A stretch of DNA of 64,000 nt, taken from assembly GCA_039881145.1 (NCBI GenBank), contig JAYKKI010000038.1, positions 6,498,501 to 6,562,500 of the forward strand. The letters are read 5' to 3'. Below the pieces are notes generated by a model. The model was given only the letters and a program-made list of their open reading frames with translations, searched no databases and was not told the origin of the DNA. This stretch comes from Druceiella hillmani (Eukaryota > Arthropoda > Insecta > Lepidoptera > Hepialidae). Made by a program: the position numbers and the translations under genes. Positions within the stretch are counted from its first letter, which is position 1. Each line of letters opens with the position of its first letter. This document shows positions 50,250 to 64,000 of the stretch, in pieces.

Positions 50250-51180
50250 AAATTTAATCAATTAAAAGGTTGAAAATACACATATTTTTGAAATTATACA
50301 CAATTTCGCGCTCGTAAATATTTTTTTCTATAGTAATAAATTTGAAAGGTTTTGTTTGTTCCAAGTATTTGTATCAAAAAACATGCACTTTTAAAAAAAA
50401 AAACAATGTACATTTACAGAACACAAAGCTTTGTTTGTTTTCAAGTTGGTTTATTCGGTGGATACATGATATAATGCGATGTAATTACGATCCAAACTGA
50501 TGTAATGCGTCTCTTTTTTTATTTTTAGTATACAGAGCATATCGCTCTGTATATTGACCATAAATTATTAATTTCAAATTGAGTTATTGTATTATTTTTG
50601 TATAAAGGATGTTCTTTTATTCTATCGACAATCTGGGCGAATAATTTTTAGATTTGTTTTAAAAAATATACGTGTCTTTTCTTTAATAAATGGATTTTAA
50701 ATTATTGTCCAGGTATCGTAGGTTTCAGAAACATATAATGCATCGAAGTATACTTAATATATTTATTAATTTCAAGTATTGTCGCAATTATAACAAAAAA
50801 TAAACACCTCATTATAAAAATGTTTTAATTCATTAGTTATCATAAAATCAAATTTTCTGTTGTTTATCATCTTGCTTAATTGAATACAAACATTTATTTT
50901 TATCTAACTCAATATGACGGAATTCTTATTAGAAACATTTCAAAAATGTTATTTAATACCACTCTGTCACATTTTTGCTTATTAAAACTACAAACTTTGA
51001 AATATTTTGCAAATATTGAAATAAATTAAGTTGAAAATCTGGTTAACACCTTGTGTGTTCAATATGTAATAGTAGAATATGTTATTTTAGTACATGTTTC
51101 TAATAAACTGAATCATAATGTTTTGTCGTTTAGTTTAAAGGGGAACAAACGACTTCGACTTCCTTAGGAGTTGGAAATAT
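50250..51180. other. AT-rich non-coding stretch with a small hairpin
   Basis: Contains a perfect 10-bp inverted repeat at 50529-50553 (TATACAGAGC, loop ATATC, GCTCTGTATA). No gene. Confidence 0.55.
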
Positions 51181-51184
51181 ATTT

Positions 51185-53490
51185 AACAAATTTTCAAATA
51201 TCACATCTAATTACCTCTGATTTTACTAATTTAAATAATTTTCCAGTGTAATCTTCATCCACACAACTTTTTGTAACTCCTAAATAAGTATATTCGACTT
51301 TGTATTTACTAGATAATTTTACTAAAATATGTGTACCATTTTTTATTAATAATGAGTGGATGTTGTTCACAGACAGATCATATGCAGTATCCGGTGTTAC
51401 GTTCACAGATTTATTCTTATTAACAAGAGGCTAATCATTTTCATCTTCTGAAGTAGAAGTATACACAGTCTCATAAAATCCCTTTGTAGGACCTCTAATT
51501 ATGTTAGTCAGCGGTTCTTCTAAATCTGAGGTTGGAATATCGACTTCTACCTCATATTTAGGCAATGGGCGATATGTCTTTAAATTGTAACAATCACTAA
51601 ATTTGTCGCAAAAACAGCTCAACATTCGGTAGCTCAACACTCCAGGTTGCTGAGCAAATAGTTGATGGACTTGCGGTCTTTAAGTGCTTCAAAATACTGT
51701 GAAGTGTTAACAATGTCATGTCCGCTAGCGACATGTCCCATACGCCGTACGCTGCTCCCTTGCCATGACTGGATTCAAAAAAGTTCTAGGTTAAATTTTT
51801 GAACCGGTATTGTTCAAAGAATCTTGTGACAATAAGATAAATATTGATTTTTTGTTTGTACTGCGTTGCTGGTCCATCAGAAGAAAAGTGGAAAAAAGGT
51901 GGTAATTCTTTTAGAATCCAATCAAGTACCAGATATAGGTGGGCCTAAATAGCAGTAAGGCCATGATTAAATTCAGAAGATACAGTACAAAAAGAAGTTA
52001 CATGTTTTTGTCCTTTTTAGAAGTCAATTCATACAATCATAAAATGTATGCAAAGTCACTTGGTTTCGCGAGTGGTTTTGCAAAGTGCACTGAGTAAATT
52101 TCTTCTTGGTACTTTCAGGAAAAGTTTTCACCGTAGTCAATATGTAAAAGTATTTCGGTTTCTGTCAATTTATTTTTACATTGGCGATATGATTTATATT
52201 GATTTTTAATGTTAAATATATGGAATTTAAAAACTTTTAATTCCGCTTCTAATTTGCGAATCAAAACTGCAATTGTAACTTTTTCGATCTGTTTTATGTT
52301 CTTACTAATTTTACCTTTTTTCCATACTTCTCGATAATATCCGTTATTCTGACCCATTGTGCTAATTCGACCAATTTTTCTTGGTCAACCATAGTATCAT
52401 AATTGAGTTTTTTCCTTTCACACACGTTAATGAATTTATATCGCATACGATTTGTGAGGTTACCAGATTCATGTCATTTGTTTCGATAACTTTGTTTTTA
52501 TACAAAGCAACTTTCATGAATATAATATTTGCGTGTAACTCGCACATGCAAGTTTCGCAGCCATCAATAGAAGGTGGAACACATAAAACAACTTGTGTTT
52601 CGCAAAATAACTGTAGTGACATTTAATGTCCTAGTTCTCTTTCCGGAATGACATGTAGAGGCTTTTCCCTGTGTCCAACAAAATCCTCTCCTGCATCTTT
52701 TTTATGAAAAGTGGCCGTCTCTTTTTTCCCAGCTGTGCTTGTGACACATCATCCCTGAGATAAAATTGCTGAATTTTCCGTTTTATTGTGATATTTTTTG
52801 CCCACATAGTACACATTTTGAATCTCTGTTTATTCCCAAAATTTCTTGAAACAGTTCAAGTTTTTGTCCCGAACGTTTAAATGTTGGGTCTTCAAAGATT
52901 GCTCTAAAAGTGACGTTTTGTTTTGTAGTCTTAAATGTTTTTGTAATGTTCCTCAGTGGCATTTTTCAAAATAATATGTTTTCTTTTTTATTCTCCGGTG
53001 TGTTTAATTTCATTTTCATTTTTCTTTCTTCTTTTGGTTGTATTATTTACTTTATTGTCTTTTTTTCTCGCTGAAGTCTTTTCTTGTATTTATGTGCCTT
53101 TTTCTGTAAATCATGTACATGGTCTTGAAGTTTGATATTTTGCCAATAAAATTTAAATTTGTTCCGTCTAACTTGTTTCCTTCCCCTTGTTCTAGCAGTG
53201 AACGAGGAGGTGTAGAAGCCGGAGTGTGCATTAAAACGTTGTGTGAAGCTTTCTGTTGTACTCTTCTTTTGTTATTTCTAATTTGCCATTTTTTTCATTT
53301 ACCTGTATTCTTTTGTTGTCATATCTTTAACTAACTTTTTGCGAGCGTGGTATCTTTCTAAGTCTTTACGTTTCACTTCTGCAAAAGTCTTTTTTCAGGG
53401 TCTTGTTTGTTTCATTATTGTTTGTCACGATAATGTCTCTGTCGTTCTATCGCAGATAATGGTGTTTTTAATTCACCTGATGTTAATACC
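51185..53490 (-). pseudogene. transposase-like protein of an unnamed family, degenerate
   Basis: Minus strand, from 53490 down. N-terminus: AIERQRHYRDKQ and a Lys/Arg-rich coiled-coil-like region (53050-53460). Then IQQFYLRDDVSQAQLGKKR (52735-52790) with MQERILLDTGKSLYMSFRKE; a Cys/His segment CETCMCELHANI (about 52530-52560) and Cys pairs; then KVFKFHIFNIKNQYKSYRQC and ETEILLHIDYGENF (about 52120-52165), then HFSSDGPATQYKQK (about 51845-51890) and SSHGKGAAYGVWDMS (about 51740-51780). The C-terminus has LPKYEVEVDIP and NGTHILVKLSSKYKVEYTYLG (51285-51350). I recognise this motif order (RDD, HxDFxEN, SDGPxxQYK, HGKGxxDG) from uncharacterised multi-copy proteins of arthropods and cnidarians. The conserved Asp pairs suggest a DDE-type nuclease; that is inference. 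Many stops and shifts: dead copy. Confidence 0.6.
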
Positions 53491-53494
53491 TTAA

Positions 53495-56402
<2,908 letters not shown>

Positions 56403-56686
56403 TATAATTGATCAAAGCGAGGACATCACAAAATCTGGTTTAACGTTTTATGTGCAGCTGATACGTGAAAATAATCAGTCTACGATCTAGAACCTTGATA
56501 TTCTATAGTTGCAATGTAATACAATGTATAAAATAAAAAAAAATGAGATAAGAAGTACAATGAATAAAAATATAACGGAATAAAAGATACGCAAGTTCGA
56601 AAATAAATTAACACAAACTCTAATTAGATCTTAATAAACTACGTGTTTATTTTTACATGAATTAATTTTTTTATTTATTCATACTT

Positions 56687-56702
56687 ATATATATATATAT
56701 AT
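56687..56702. repeat. (TA)n, short
   Basis: Eight TA dinucleotides. Confidence 0.9.
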
Positions 56703-56879
56703 AAAGTAAAAATTGCATATAAACATCTAATTCTAGAAAGAGTAAAAAGAAAATATTTAGAAATCTTAAACAAAAGAAAAGAATATGCTGGGGACAAAAG
56801 TTCGACCTCCAATATTACAACAGGGTGATTGCCGCTTTCTATTACGGACGATTCTTTAGTATATTGAAATTTCGAAAGC

Positions 56880-57060
56880 TTCATTTCGGTCTACCTTCGC
56901 TGAGTGCTGAGTGTACGCGGCGCGAGCCGAGCGAACAGCCCTCTCGAGCGCGCCCATAAACCTGACGTTTAATGCGTGGGTGTCACCCGCGACCGCTTTT
57001 TTCTCATAAGAGCCAGTCTTTTTGCCCGCTCCAGAGCTCATCGGCGAACAAAAAAGCCAC
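56880..57060. promoter_or_regulatory. CpG-rich island
   Basis: Contains GTACGCGGCGCGAGCCGAGCG and CTCGAGCGCGCCCATAAACC (near 56945), the latter pairing a GC block with a TTTATGGG-type (Abd-B/caudal-like) site on the minus strand. No domain-bearing frame. Confidence 0.35.
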
Positions 57061-57064
57061 CTTA

Positions 57065-57635
57065 AATAGTCGTTTAAATTTGTTCCTTTTTTTGTGTCCA
57101 GTTTAGATATCTCATATTGTCAATCGACTTCGTTCAGTTAAAGGCCGCACCGTCGTCTTGTTTTGGTTCCACGATGAACTTAATATTATACGTACTCCTC
57201 GATGTAGAGTTTATTGTGTTTCCAATTTTAATTAATTTGTCATTATACGTTAAGATGTTGAAATAAAAAAAAAATACTTGAAAATTTGGAATAACACAGA
57301 TTTTCAGGAGTCTATTTTCAAACTGCAATATTCATATTAACTCATATAATATGTTTTATAGGTATGATTTATGGAAAGCCAATAACTGATAGAATCTATG
57401 CATTAAAATTCTTAACCTATTAACATATCAATTTTTCTTATATGAGATATGTAATTTTTACAAGAACCGGTTATAACGTTAAAAAGACTTTGACCTAACT
57501 TTAGACAATTCAAAGAATTTCAGGAGGAAACACTGCAATATGAATTTAGAAGATTATCTTTACGTCACTATAATATAGTTTTAGTGAGTCTCATAAGTCA
57601 TTACAGCTGGTGAGCCGTAATATAAATACGCAGTT
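57065..57635. other. AT-rich non-coding stretch
   Basis: Nothing recognisable. Confidence 0.5.
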
Positions 57636-57639
57636 TAAT

Positions 57640-57985
57640 GCACGTCGACATAATAACGTTCGGAGCGAGTAATTTTTCCAAAGGGACAAAGGCGGTTCGC
57701 GCGGTGACTCTTGACTCGGCCGCGCGTAGGTGAGTTGCGGTGGATCGACGGAGCGATATTAGCATACAATGGACGTCAGTTCCGGCGGGCCGTCAGCCCG
57801 TCATAGCGCGCCGGGACATTGTTTCGAAAATAACGTTCCTACGTACTCGCGTACGCGTCGATGTTCGCTCCCGCCGCCGATGTGCGCGCCTCGCCACCGC
57901 CGTACCTACGCCGGGCCGACACCGCGTCCGCCCGCTTTTTGTGGCTCGATATATGCAATAGCAAGTCGGCGGTACCAGACATTCA
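57640..57985. promoter_or_regulatory. large CpG-rich island
   Basis: About 345 bp dense in CpG (GGTTCGCGCGGTGACTCTTG; GCCGCCGATGTGCGCGCCTC near 57873; GCCGGGCCGACACCGCGTCC near 57910). Frames are open in three registers (73 and 94 codons plus, 78 codons minus), which again reflects composition. Promoter- or enhancer-like. Confidence 0.4.
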
Positions 57986-58111
57986 GTTATATTGTTAATC
58001 GATACTTTTATATTACAGATAAATTTCACGTAAAAAAGACTGATGTACCGTAAACCAACCCATTTCGCTTTGGCCGTTATAATTTATACATAATTGTGTA
58101 CCAAGAGCTCA

Positions 58112-58114
<3 letters not shown>

Positions 58115-58158
<44 letters not shown>
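58115..58158. repeat. (TA)n microsatellite
   Basis: About 44 bp of TA. Confidence 0.95.
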
Positions 58159-58162
<4 letters not shown>

Positions 58163-58599
58163 CAAGTTTCAGCTCATAACATCTCAGGGACAACAGATAT
58201 GACATTTGTTCAATTATTGAAATACCTCATTTAGTAATTAATCCGGTTGGCAGTTTTTCGAGATCTGGCGTGCGAAATAAGTCCACAAAAACATAGAGAA
58301 AACTAACCTATTAACTCATTGTGAGAGATGAGAGACGAATAAGTGGAAGACTAATTTTTCTCGTAGCACCAGAAACCGTAGCGTTGAAAAGGGACTGAGG
58401 AACCTTCAAATAATAAAGAATTCTCGAATGGGTATAATACAAATAAATATAATAAATAGTTAATATCTAATCAATTCTAGTTCGTTAAAGCCGCGTAGTG
58501 AAGCGTAGCCCCGTTTCTGTAGCGAGTATTGATTTCATTTTATATTTTTCAATTCACAGAACCACCATAAAACTGTATCTTTCCGACTCCAACTTTCCC

Positions 58600-58965
58600 T
58601 TGTATAATACATTTGCGCTGTAGCTGTACGCGCGATCATACCCTCGGCCGTAGCGCGCTAGGCACGTTCGTATACGTCAATTGCAGAGTGTATCGGTGGA
58701 GCGGGCATACGTGACCGGGGTAGCAAGTGCCGTCGCCCGCTCCAGACGCCCGCGATCGATGCTCCTTTACAAAACACTCGGCCGGCATTCACTCTCCCGG
58801 CGAACGAATCAAGAAAAATATTATGGCATTAATCAGGCAGCTTTTTCATTAGATTGAGCCCGATCGGCAGCTAATATTGTGCATTTGTCAATGGACGGCG
58901 GCTCGGCGGCGTCCGACGGAGCAGTTCTGCGACTCGGTCGGCTTTTTCTATACATAATTGCCTAT
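58600..58965. promoter_or_regulatory. CpG-rich island with dense homeodomain-like sites
   Basis: The first part is GC-rich (CGCGCGATCATACCCTCGGC; GTGCCGTCGCCCGCTCCAGA). The second part alternates TTATGGCATTAATCAGGCAG (58821), TTTCATTAGATTG, CAGCTAATATTG and CATTAATAATAAAC (58970) with a GC core near 58895 (GACGGCGGCTCGGCGGCGTC). TTAATCAGGCAGCT at 58829 is nearly repeated at 1958. This is the window's best enhancer candidate by composition and motif density. Confidence 0.45.
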
Positions 58966-59185
58966 TACGCATTAATAATAAACTGAGATATTTTCAAAAT
59001 GTCGTCTCATTCTGGAATTCCTTACGATAATGCCTAATTGTACCCAAGAAATGGGTGACGTGAATACATCCGGCTTATAACTGATATAAAAATAAAAAAA
59101 TTCATTAAGTACATGTAACTCTAATAGTTACAATTAAATGAAACTACGTGACGTAGTATTATTTCTACTTTTTTTAATTTCTTTA

Positions 59186-59226
59186 CCACGACCTAGGTTT
59201 CGTTGTATTACAACATCTTCAGGTGG
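59186..59226 (-). ncRNA. hammerhead-ribozyme-like motif, minus-strand copy
   Basis: The reverse complement has the same 41-nt motif as the plus copy at 59314-59354 with no differences. It would be active, if at all, in a minus-strand transcript. See the plus copy for the structural reading and its weak point. Confidence 0.4.
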
Positions 59227-59313
59227 GATATTAGCAAAGATTTAAGAAATCTTATATTATATATATTATGCATATTTCTTTGTATTGTAATTTAAGAAAT
59301 CTTTGCTAATATC

Positions 59314-59354
59314 CCACCTGAAGATGTTGTAATACAACGAAACCTAGGTCGTGG
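59314..59354 (+). ncRNA. hammerhead-ribozyme-like motif (Penelope-like type)
   Basis: In RNA order: CCAC (stem I 5' strand), CUGAAGA (core, fits CUGANGA), a stem II hairpin GUUG-UAAUA-CAAC, GAAA (core), a minimal palindromic stem III CCUAGG, then UC with cleavage expected after the C at 59350, and GUGG (59351-59354), which pairs with CCAC to close stem I. This is the order of a type I hammerhead with a very short stem III, as described in Penelope-like elements and retrozymes, where two molecules can dimerise through stem III. Weak point: one extra U lies between the core A and stem II. Activity is not shown. Confidence 0.45.
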
Positions 59355-59726
59355 TAAAGAAATTAAAGAAAGTAGAAATAATACTACATCACGCAGTTTC
59401 ATTTAATTGTAAATAATGAATTTCTACAAAATTAACGCCATATATATTCAAAACTCTAATATTGTTATTGTTTCGTGTTTTCCTTTTTATCTATTTCTCA
59501 TTTATTGCTTTATTCGACTGGATTTTAAATGATTTGCGCTATATAATAATTATCAAAACATAGTAAAAGTTATTTCCATACCTGACATTCGAGCCTATTG
59601 GACAAAGTTCATTTTCGCGACATACTCGTAGTATAGCGTCGTAATTAAATAAAAATTAAATGGATTTTAGCATTATAGCATTGCAAAAAGGAATATATTT
59701 ACTCTGTAATATATCAGTTTAAAAAG

Positions 59727-59790
59727 TAAATTAACAGTATTAAATGGCAGTATTCTATACAGCATACTGCCATTTAATACTGTTAATTTA
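59727..59790. repeat. perfect 27-bp inverted repeat, 10-nt loop
   Basis: Arms 59727-59753 and 59764-59790 are exact reverse complements around the loop TCTATACAGC. A transcript would form an uninterrupted 27-bp stem, about the size of a small pre-miRNA but without its usual bulges. Confidence 0.95.
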
Positions 59791-59799
59791 AGCAATCCA

Positions 59800-60155
59800 A
59801 AATGCTACATATGTCAAGTTTTAAATAAATTACCGACATCAATTAATTTGAAATAATGGTGATGATACTCATATGAGATTATTATTTGCCTAAGCGCAAT
59901 AACTCACGCGATTAAAAAATTAATCTTGGATAATAAAAATTATATATAATGAAACCTCACCTTGTTGACATTTTTGGCATATTCTGAGTTAATCGAGTGA
60001 ACAGGTAGAATAAGGTTGATGCCGATTCATAGATGAAAGTTTAATAAGTGTAACATATTTATAAAGTCAAATACTTGAATAAGTAAAATACTTGCACTCA
60101 GTTGTGATCATATTTTTTTGGATTGTAACTTTTTTATTTCTACCAACCTATTCAC
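59800..60155. other. AT-rich non-coding stretch
   Basis: Nothing recognisable. Confidence 0.5.
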
Positions 60156-60156
60156 C

Positions 60157-60159
<3 letters not shown>

Positions 60160-60249
<90 letters not shown>
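60160..60249. repeat. (TA)n-(AC)n microsatellite
   Basis: About 81 bp of TA followed by ACACACACA. Confidence 0.95.
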
Positions 60250-61590
60250 GGTCGAAATAGGTAACAATTTTTTTCAAACGTCCGTTTACTGCTTGATATC
60301 CTGTTGCCAACTAATACATATCCTTTAGTAACGATCCAGATAGCTTTCCTTCACTATTTCTTTTAATTATTGGAATGTTAACTTGAAACTTATCAGTTTT
60401 CTTCATTACTGATAGGTATGAAGAGTTTTAAAATATTGGATATGGAGAAATGATGATTTTTTTTCTAAATTACTGCATTTTAAAAAGTAGTTGGAAACAT
60501 TTTGGCTTGTAACTGTATATTTCAAACAAAAAATAACTTTCTGACATCTGTAATAAGACAATATTACTTTATAATCGACATGTTATTAGCCATGAATGAT
60601 CAATAGTAAGTTAATTGTTTTTGGTAATAGATTTAATAGGTTAATTTCCATATCAAGTACTTTAAAAATAAAGTAACATTAATAATTAATTAAATAAGAT
60701 TTTATAAACATTAAATTTACCACTCTACCGATCTTTAGTTTGTTTTGGACTGAATGTGAATTAAGCCGGACTCAGAAAAAAAATAATGCACTTAGAACAA
60801 AATGCTGCAAATAGATATATAGTAATGCACAATATAAAAAAAACAATTGAGTGATTGTGGCTCTGTACATAATGTATTCCTTAATTATCTATAAAGGATC
60901 AATGCAGGTAAACCGAACATCCTAGACGAAGGCATGAAAATGATTCGAAGAGGCGGGGGCTCATCGCATGATAGTTTGAATGCAATAAATTATTCGTAAA
61001 CGAGAATTAAAAATGACAAACGTCATATTTATTTGAAAAAAACCCATTCCATACATTAAATGCGCATACGTTACATATATGGGGAGGTACGTTATTTTAT
61101 TTAATATTTTAATCGAGATGTCCATATGGTGCATCTTCTTGCAAAATGTTATGCACGCAATCTGAAATCGTGAGATTGCAACACACAGACAGAGCTGGAA
61201 AGCGGATCTCGATAAATGTGTACCACCTCGATAAATGACTCGAAAAAGTATTTTTTCTTAGTTTTAGTCTAATAATGGTATTTTTATTACCAGTATTTAT
61301 GGAGAATTCACTACTAATGGTATTATTACTGTACTTTACAAAAAGGGAATTTCCAAAAACGATATTAATTTTTATTCAAAAACCTCCACCACACGGAAAA
61401 TAGAACATTTATTTATTTTCAGTGGCAGATTGTTAATTTTTTTTAATATGTCCTCAGACAGGTACGATTGATTAGAAAGACGTTGTTGAAATGGTTAGTA
61501 ATATTTTCTAGCTTGTGTATTCAATAAACTTCACATTTCATCTCATATTTAGAATTATAGAATTAAATATATGGGACATTTAAATGCTAG
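60250..61590. other. AT-rich non-coding stretch
   Basis: Nothing recognisable. Confidence 0.5.
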
Positions 61591-61594
61591 TCCG

Positions 61595-62060
61595 AACATT
61601 CAGCAGCGATCGGGGCCGTGGCCTTTCTGTGTATTAAATCCATAATTAATTTAAATATAATATTTGTATATAAATTACAATACGTACAACACTATCGTAT
61701 GTCCGCGTTTTACGCAAACTAAAATAAAATAATTTATAGTCCATTAACGGCCTCAGGCCCCGAGCGATACTGGCAAAAATGTCAACACAAATACATTTCT
61801 CGAAAGATGTATAAAAAAGCGTAATAAAAGTCTAAAAAAAAATTAGTCGTATAATATATTACACAATTTACTAGCTATTGCAATAGCTGAACGACCTTAA
61901 GCCTTAATTCATGTGGAGTCGGCCGTGTTCGTGCGTAATGTATTTATCTATCCGCGCGCGCCTGTGTGCGAGAGTCGTCGCCGTCGCTTTGATAGTAAAT
62001 TTACGCTTTACTGTTATCTATAAATAACGAGCGACTTGGCTGTAAGGCAAACCAGTTGTC
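61595..62060. promoter_or_regulatory. discontinuous GC-elevated region
   Basis: Short GC blocks (GCGATCGGGGCCGTGGCC at 61606; GGCCTCAGGCCCCGAGCG near 61750; CCGCGCGCGCCTGTGTGCG near 61952) alternate with ATTA-rich DNA such as CCATAATTAATTTAAATA. The long minus frame at 62001-62318 has no domain. Confidence 0.35.
61881..61915. promoter_or_regulatory. CAATAGCTG-n-GACCTTAAGCCT motif, copy 2
   Basis: Same motif order as 41772-41806: CAATAGCTG, GACCTTAAGCCT, AA, ATGTG. It lies inside a GC-elevated region. Confidence 0.35.
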
Positions 62061-62639
62061 TACCTGTGCCACGGCAAAACTCAAAACTCGTTTTGAAAAT
62101 AGTGAAATGTTGAATATAAAGATATAATGGACACATGTGTTTGTATCGTATCCATTTGGAAGTAGAGTAGTGTGTATGTAAAGAGAAGAGATCATCCAAT
62201 AATCAGATGATTCGGCCTGACTCGTTTCTAAGCCAAGGTAATTTCGATTATTGTAATATTCGACTCGGATCCTTTGCTTCGCAGCGGTCAAACCGTTGAC
62301 GTGCGTAGCTATTCTCATCGTTTATCTGTTCAATATTTTTTTTTCTTGTATGATGTACTGGATATGGTATTTTTATTAAAAATACACTATTTTGTTTTAT
62401 TAAAAATTTACTACAAATTTAATACAGTATAAGGTATATTGGTGATAGTAAATCTTTTTTTTTTTAAATTTCTAAATAACAAATACAAGTAATTAAATAA
62501 ATGATCCATAGTTATAATTTAAACATTCCAAAAGGGTAAATTACAAAGGCCAGCATTTAGTTCATTTAACCCGTGAACGGACAAATTTAACGTTATTAAG
62601 TTTCTAGTGAGCAAAATTTAAAAAATAAAGTCATGAGCC

Positions 62640-62850
62640 GTAAACAAGACGATTAACTTCATAAAGTAGTGCCGCTATTCTCATAGATAAGCCCGCAAGG
62701 TTAGTGGGTAGTTGTGCGACTCTGTACGCTGCTATAGTCCGATAAAGAAGCACCTTTCATATTGACTCGACTGTTCGCCTGCGTCAGGAGCGTTTTCCTG
62801 CGTCGCTAATGTCTGCCTTATCGCCACGACAAATGCTTCGATGTTATTTT
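62640..62850. promoter_or_regulatory. GC-elevated block
   Basis: CpG-containing segment (GCCTGCGTCAGGAGCG, CCTGCGTCGCTAATGTC, GCCTTATCGCCACGAC) without coding features. Confidence 0.25.
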
Positions 62851-62854
62851 TTTA

Positions 62855-64000
62855 TTACAAGGGTCAAAAGGTCAATGGCTCGAAGTTCTTCTTTTCTCTA
62901 CGAACCAAATCACGAACCTTAGTCGTCTAAAAATTAGTTAACCAGGAACACCTATACAATACAACAGCTACTTTGTTACCAGGTTTGATACCGAGGACTT
63001 CATGAGTAAGAAAATTGATTTATTTCTTTGAACTTGCAGGTTGATTCGAAGCAGTCATGTTTAAGTACCAAAAATAACAATCGTTTTGGAAACAAACTGA
63101 ATAATAATGAATAAAACAAAAAACACAACAATTAAAATCTAATATGACACCGACTAATTAACAATCGTGAACCAGCAAGCAACTCTGTAGTTGTATTTCC
63201 TATGATATTCAATAGAGTAGAAAAAATGTCAATACTGGGCGCGTCTCGTAACATTTTTCAGAGTTTACCAGCGTAATCACGTAATAATTAAAAAGAAGCA
63301 CGTTTAAAATCAAACTCCAATCAGAGTTGAATGAAATTGCATTGTACCTCACTCATTATAAAGCCCGGAGGTAGCAACAGTAATATTTTGAAGGAAGACT
63401 TTTAGTTTAGTTGAAATAAATAAATAAGAATTAAAGTCTATACCACTTGACTGCCAATATTAGACCGAGAAGTTTCCAAAAGGACATATAAACGATTACA
63501 TTCTGTTCTGTTGCATTCTGTTATCATTACATTTTGGTAACTGTTAAATCTCCTTGAACAATTTTATGTTGTTTTCATATATAAAGCGGGCGCCAATTTT
63601 TTTCTCTCATCCCGATTAATTAGGTACTGTTGGACAGGTCTTTCAAAATTAAATTGAGAAAATGAAAATTTAATTAATTTTTCATTTACTATTTTTCGAA
63701 GTGACAATCAATTTAAACCCAACGACACTTCCCCCCATCGCATTGTGTCAACTTGAAAAGTCTGTATAAATTATTAGTACTAACTATCATTTGAATAGAA
63801 TATTGAATTAATTTTTTTTGTGTAATTTACGTCAAATATTTCAGGAACAAGAGAATCCTAATTTGTGTCCGAATCTAACGGCTCGTTCGGTGCTAGTACT
63901 GAGTATGCGAAGGCACACATATTGGTTTAAAACCATCAATTTATAGATTGTTTCATTTCATGATTTTTTTAAATGTATATTCTACAGACTACAAATATTA
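62855..64000. other. AT-rich non-coding stretch to the window end
   Basis: Nothing recognisable. Confidence 0.5.

Larger units (their letters stand above)
59128..59412. repeat. foldback element, 116-bp arms (97 percent identical)
   Basis: Arm one 59128-59243 and arm two 59297-59412 are reverse complements with three mismatches I could find, separated by a 53-nt AT-rich spacer. Each arm carries the same hammerhead-like motif and the palindrome ACCTAGGT. Inverted partial copies of this sort are characteristic of Penelope-like elements. No protein-coding part of a Penelope-like element was seen nearby. Confidence 0.9.

Noticed and set aside
59727..59790. Annotated microRNA
   Set aside because: I compared both arms with well-known insect microRNAs from memory and found no match; the bulge-free stem is atypical.

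Overview
This 64 kb window looks like an insect (arthropod) nuclear chromosome: it is AT-rich, carries many long (TA)n microsatellites, and holds broken transposable elements of families common in insects (Copia, non-LTR retrotransposons, pogo/Tigger-like, PIF/Harbinger). I found no intact cellular protein-coding gene. Every reading frame with recognisable homology belongs to a mobile element, and all are broken by stops, frameshifts or deletions. The exact order cannot be decided from the sequence.

Layout. 1-3.1 kb: AT-rich DNA with two CpG-rich islands and a short orphan coding-like stretch. 3.1-3.7 kb: 3' end of a non-LTR reverse transcriptase (minus strand). 4.77-9.13 kb: a degenerate Copia element with 5' LTR, primer-binding site, gag/pol remnants, an internal repeat array, polypurine tract and truncated 3' LTR. 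12.2-13.9 kb: a dead pogo/Tigger-like transposase followed by a polypurine tract and a long hairpin. 15-29 kb: mostly gene-free DNA with CpG-rich islands, microsatellites and a 35-bp minisatellite. 29.0-30.6 kb: a second, different Tigger-like transposase (minus). 31.3-31.85 kb: two tandem tRNA-Pro(AGG)-derived pseudogenes. 33-43 kb: gene-free DNA with further CpG-rich islands. 43.6-46.3 kb: a nested pair in which a ~2 kb PIF/Harbinger element, with matching terminal inverted repeats and a TAA target-site duplication, splits a non-LTR reverse transcriptase. 50.1 kb: a tRNA-derived SINE-like repeat. 51.2-53.5 kb: a broken, transposase-like protein of a family I recognise in pattern but cannot name. 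56-63 kb: more CpG-rich islands, plus a 116-bp-arm foldback whose two arms each carry a hammerhead-ribozyme-like motif of the kind seen in Penelope-like elements.

The repeated alternation of AT-rich DNA with 150-450 bp CpG-rich islands, several containing homeodomain-like ATTA/TTTATG sites, suggests a gene desert or large intron near a developmental regulator. That is inference; cross-species alignment would decide it. The most unusual signals are the hammerhead-like foldback (59128-59412), the nested Harbinger-in-LINE structure, the unnamed transposase family, and a recurrent class of near-perfect short-loop hairpins.
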